Below, piece by piece: positions 61,771-64,000 of a stretch of 64,000 nucleotides of DNA. Position 1 is the first letter of the stretch, and each line of letters opens with the position of its first letter. The position numbers and the translations under genes were made by a program. The DNA is from Planctomycetota bacterium (GTDB lineage: Bacteria; Planctomycetota; Planctomycetia; Pirellulales; Lacipirellulaceae), in NCBI GenBank assembly GCA_029781135.1, contig JAKOXH010000016.1:39057-103056 (forward strand), given 5' to 3'. Below the pieces are notes generated by a model. That model saw only the letters and a list, made by a program, of their open reading frames with translations, had not been told where the DNA came from and did no database searches.

Positions 61771-62568
61771 CTATAGGGCGGCGAGGAGCGTGGCGACGTA
61801 GTCGCCGACGTCGCGGAGGACTTTTTCGCGGGGCTGCTCGTTGGCGGCGGCGATGCGGCGAACGATGGCCGAGCCGACGATGAGGCCGTCGGCGACCGGG
61901 GTGAGCAGTTTCACGTGCTCGGGCGTGCTGACGCCGAAGCCGATGCAGATGGGCAGGTCGGTTTGCGTGCGCAGCCAGCCGACGTTGTCGATCAAGTCGG
62001 GCGGCAGCTGGGTGCGTTCGCCCGTGATGCCGGCGACTGATACGTAATAGAGGAAGCCGGTGGATGTTTCCGCGATGCGGACGGCCCGCTCGCGCGGTGT
62101 AACGGGCGTAACAAGTTGGATGAGGCTCACGTTGCGGGCGGCACAAATTTTGGCCAGGGCGGCCGATTCATCCACCGGCAGATCGGGCACGATCAGCCCG
62201 GCCACGCCGCGGCGGCCGACATCGTCGACGTACTTTTCCAGCCCGTGGCGATAGACAATGGCGTAGCTGACCATCGTCACCAGCGGGGCCGCCACCCGCG
62301 GGGCGACGTCGCCGAGCGTTTGCAGGATATCGTCGAGCTTGATTTTGTGTGCGAGGGCCCGCGTGTACGAGGCCTGGATGACCGGGCCGTCGGCGATTGG
62401 GTCGCTATAGGGAATGCCGATTTCGAACAGGTGACACCCGCGCGCCACCAGTTCCTTCACCACGGCGGCGGTAAAGGCCAGATCGGGATCGCCGGCCGTA
62501 ATGAACGGCATGAGGGCCTTGCGTCTTTCGCGGCGAAGGGTCAAAAATAGGTCGTCAATTTTGGACAT
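61771..62568 (-). CDS. trpA: Tryptophan synthase alpha chain
   Basis: A 265-residue barrel that splits indole-3-glycerol phosphate. MPFITAGDPD, the catalytic Glu in FEIGIPYSDPIADGP with its Asp partner, and the phosphate-binding GFGVSTPEHV and GLIVGSAIV are all present. Start ATG 62568. It is cotranscribed with trpB, 130 bases upstream, across a palindromic repeat. Confidence 0.97.
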   Translation of the reverse strand: MSKIDDLFLTLRRERRKALMPFITAGDPDLAFTAAVVKELVARGCHLFEIGIPYSDPIADGPVIQASYTRALAHKIKLDDILQTLGDVAPRVAAPLVTMVSYAIVYRHGLEKYVDDVGRRGVAGLIVPDLPVDESAALAKICAARNVSLIQLVTPVTPRERAVRIAETSTGFLYYVSVAGITGERTQLPPDLIDNVGWLRTQTDLPICIGFGVSTPEHVKLLTPVADGLIVGSAIVRRIAAANEQPREKVLRDVGDYVATLLAAL

Positions 62569-62585
62569 GGTTTTGGCAGCAAATA

Positions 62586-62687
62586 TCTCACGCCAAGGCG
62601 CTAAGACGCAAAGCTTATTCGGCGAACGCGCGACAATGAACAAATGAATTATGGATGTCCTTTGCGTCTTCGCGTCTTTGCGTGAGA
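62586..62687. repeat. CTCACGC...GCGTGAG palindromic element between trpB and trpA
   Basis: Left arm TCTCACGCCAAGGCGCTAAG (62586-62605, arm to 62613), right arm ending GCGTCTTTGCGTGAGA (62687). A relative occurs at 8185-8305, overlapping the tetraheme cytochrome gene. Inserted in the trp operon, it may form a large hairpin in the mRNA. Confidence 0.9.
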
Positions 62688-62698
62688 CCAGTGTCTTA

Positions 62699-63910
62699 TC
62701 AAGTGTGTTGGCTTTTCAAGCGGGCGATTTCCGCCGCGTCTTTATCGCCGCGGCCGGAGAGGCAGACGACGAGGGCGTGATCCTTGGGTTTACCGCGGGC
62801 GAGTTCGATGGCTTTAGCGACGGCATGGCTGCTTTCGAGGGCGGCCAAAATGCCTTCGGTGCGGGCGAGGGTGTCGAACGCGGCCAATGCGTCTTGGTCG
62901 AGGCAGTTGGTGTAGCGGACGCGGCCGGTGTCTTTCCAATAGCTATGCTCGGGGCCGACGCCGGGGTAATCGAGGCCGGCCGACATCGAATGGACGTCGC
63001 ACGTTTGGCCGTCTTCATCTTGCATCACGTAGCTGAAGCTGCCGTGCAGCACGCCGGGGTGGCCGTGGCTGAGCGGAGCCGCATGGTCGCCGGGCTTCGC
63101 ACCGCGGCCGCCCGCCTCGACGCCGACGAGCGCGACGCCTTGGTGTTCGACGAACGGGTAGAACATGCCGGCCGCGTTGCTGCCGCCGCCGACGCAGGCA
63201 ACGACGGTATCGGGCAGCCGGCCCATTTGCTCGCGCGATTGCTCGATCGTCTCGCGGCCGATGACCGCTTGGAAATCACGGACGATGCGCGGGAAAGGAT
63301 GTGGCCCGACGACGGAGCCAAGAATGTAGTGGGTGGTTTCGACGCTCGACATCCAGTCGCGCATCGCTTCGTTGACGGCGTCACGGAGCGTGCGCGAGCC
63401 GCTCGAGACTGGCCGCACTTCGGCGCCGAGCAGTTTCATGCTGAACACGTTGGGGGCCTGGCGGCGAATGTCTTCTTCGCCCATGTAGACGACGCAATCG
63501 AGGCCAAAGTGGGCACAGGCCGTGGCGGTGGCGACGCCGTGCTGGCCGGCGCCGGTTTCGGCGATCACCCGCTGCTTCTTCATGCGGAGCGTGAGCAGAC
63601 CCTGGCCGATCGTGTTGTTGATTTTGTGGGCACCGGTGTGATTGAGGTCTTCGCGTTTGAGCCAAATCTGCGCGCCGCCAACTTGTTCACTGAGCCGTTT
63701 GGCGTGGTAGAGCGGCGATGGTCGGCCGACGTAATGCTTGAGCAGCGACGAGAGTTCGCTTTGAAAAGCGGCGTCGCGGCACGCTTTGTCGTACTCGGCG
63801 GTCAGTTCATCGAGGGCGCGGACGAGCGTTTCGGGCACGTAGCGCCCGCCAAATTGGCCGAACCGCCCGGCCGCATCGGGCACATTGATAGATACACTTG
63901 TTGTCGTCAT
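62699..63910 (-). CDS. trpB: Tryptophan synthase beta chain
   Basis: A 403-residue PLP enzyme making tryptophan from indole and serine. PLP lysine in [24 protein letters not shown], the phosphate-binding [13 protein letters not shown] and the C-terminal LSGRGDKD are diagnostic. Start ATG 63910 ([18 protein letters not shown]). Length normal. Confidence 0.98.
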   Translation of the reverse strand: MTTTSVSINVPDAAGRFGQFGGRYVPETLVRALDELTAEYDKACRDAAFQSELSSLLKHYVGRPSPLYHAKRLSEQVGGAQIWLKREDLNHTGAHKINNTIGQGLLTLRMKKQRVIAETGAGQHGVATATACAHFGLDCVVYMGEEDIRRQAPNVFSMKLLGAEVRPVSSGSRTLRDAVNEAMRDWMSSVETTHYILGSVVGPHPFPRIVRDFQAVIGRETIEQSREQMGRLPDTVVACVGGGSNAAGMFYPFVEHQGVALVGVEAGGRGAKPGDHAAPLSHGHPGVLHGSFSYVMQDEDGQTCDVHSMSAGLDYPGVGPEHSYWKDTGRVRYTNCLDQDALAAFDTLARTEGILAALESSHAVAKAIELARGKPKDHALVVCLSGRGDKDAAEIARLKSQHT

Positions 63911-63971
63911 TGGGTTGATTCTCGACTGCCGATGTCGCAGAATCAAGGGCGAAGAGTGTTAGCGTCGGCGG

Positions 63972-64000
63972 CAACGCCGAATCTACGACATTCGGCGTTG
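63972..64000. repeat. CAACGCCGAAT-CTACGAC-ATTCGGCGTTG palindrome
   Basis: A perfect 11-bp inverted repeat with 7-base loop at the very end of the window, upstream of trpB. It continues outside the window perhaps. Likely a dispersed repeat, possibly acting on the trp leader. Confidence 0.8.

Overview
The window looks like a piece of a planctomycete chromosome, most likely Pirellulales. The support is a combination of traits: a LEPR-XLL sorting motif (about 32523-32560), two PEP-CTERM proteins, a dockerin-like segment in a delta-60 repeat protein, several Tat-exported proteins, cysteine/proline-rich exported proteins, and many dispersed palindromic repeats in GC-rich DNA. No rRNA, tRNA, CRISPR array or complete insertion sequence was recognised.

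Left part (1-11.7 kb). An outer-membrane beta-barrel protein converges on a five-gene minus-strand redox operon. In transcription order it encodes a membrane-anchored FAD/NAD(P)/[2Fe-2S] reductase, a tetraheme cytochrome c, a protein with two cNMP-binding domains fused to a four-cluster ferredoxin module, a cytochrome b-like membrane protein, and a decaheme cytochrome c with an N-terminal eight-cysteine extension. A class III nucleotide cyclase with a cysteine cluster and a GAF-like domain is divergent from it. I infer a second-messenger-controlled electron-transfer system; this is the most interesting locus in the window.

Middle (11.7-34.5 kb). Housekeeping genes (aroC, purC, alaS, guaB) alternate with accessory genes. 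These include a PIN toxin-antitoxin pair, a degenerate GH10-like protein, a STAS protein, a matrixin-like protease, an aldo/keto reductase, PspC and NIPSNAP proteins, and a BsuBI/PstI-type restriction-modification pair beside a truncated remnant of a second R-M enzyme. Three further toxin-antitoxin-like loci follow, one with a decapitated toxin, then the delta-60 protein.

Right part (34.5-64 kb). A PEP-CTERM protein, an operon of HlyD-like adaptor, FkbM methyltransferase, GT2 glycosyltransferase and a toroid-fold protein, a corrinoid adenosyltransferase, and glnB-glnD nitrogen control. Then come a DUF4160/DUF2442 cassette, ABC transporter genes, a zinc-ribbon protein, a HEAT-repeat lipoprotein, a large exported toroid-like protein, a diadenylate-cyclase-domain protein, a Tat-exported protein and trpB-trpA.

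A recurring theme is dispersed short palindromic or low-complexity repeats, at least eight families. They lie between genes and have also entered coding sequence, where they supply a signal peptide segment, an interdomain linker, C-terminal tails and even stop codons. All assignments rest on reading motifs by eye; no database search was run.
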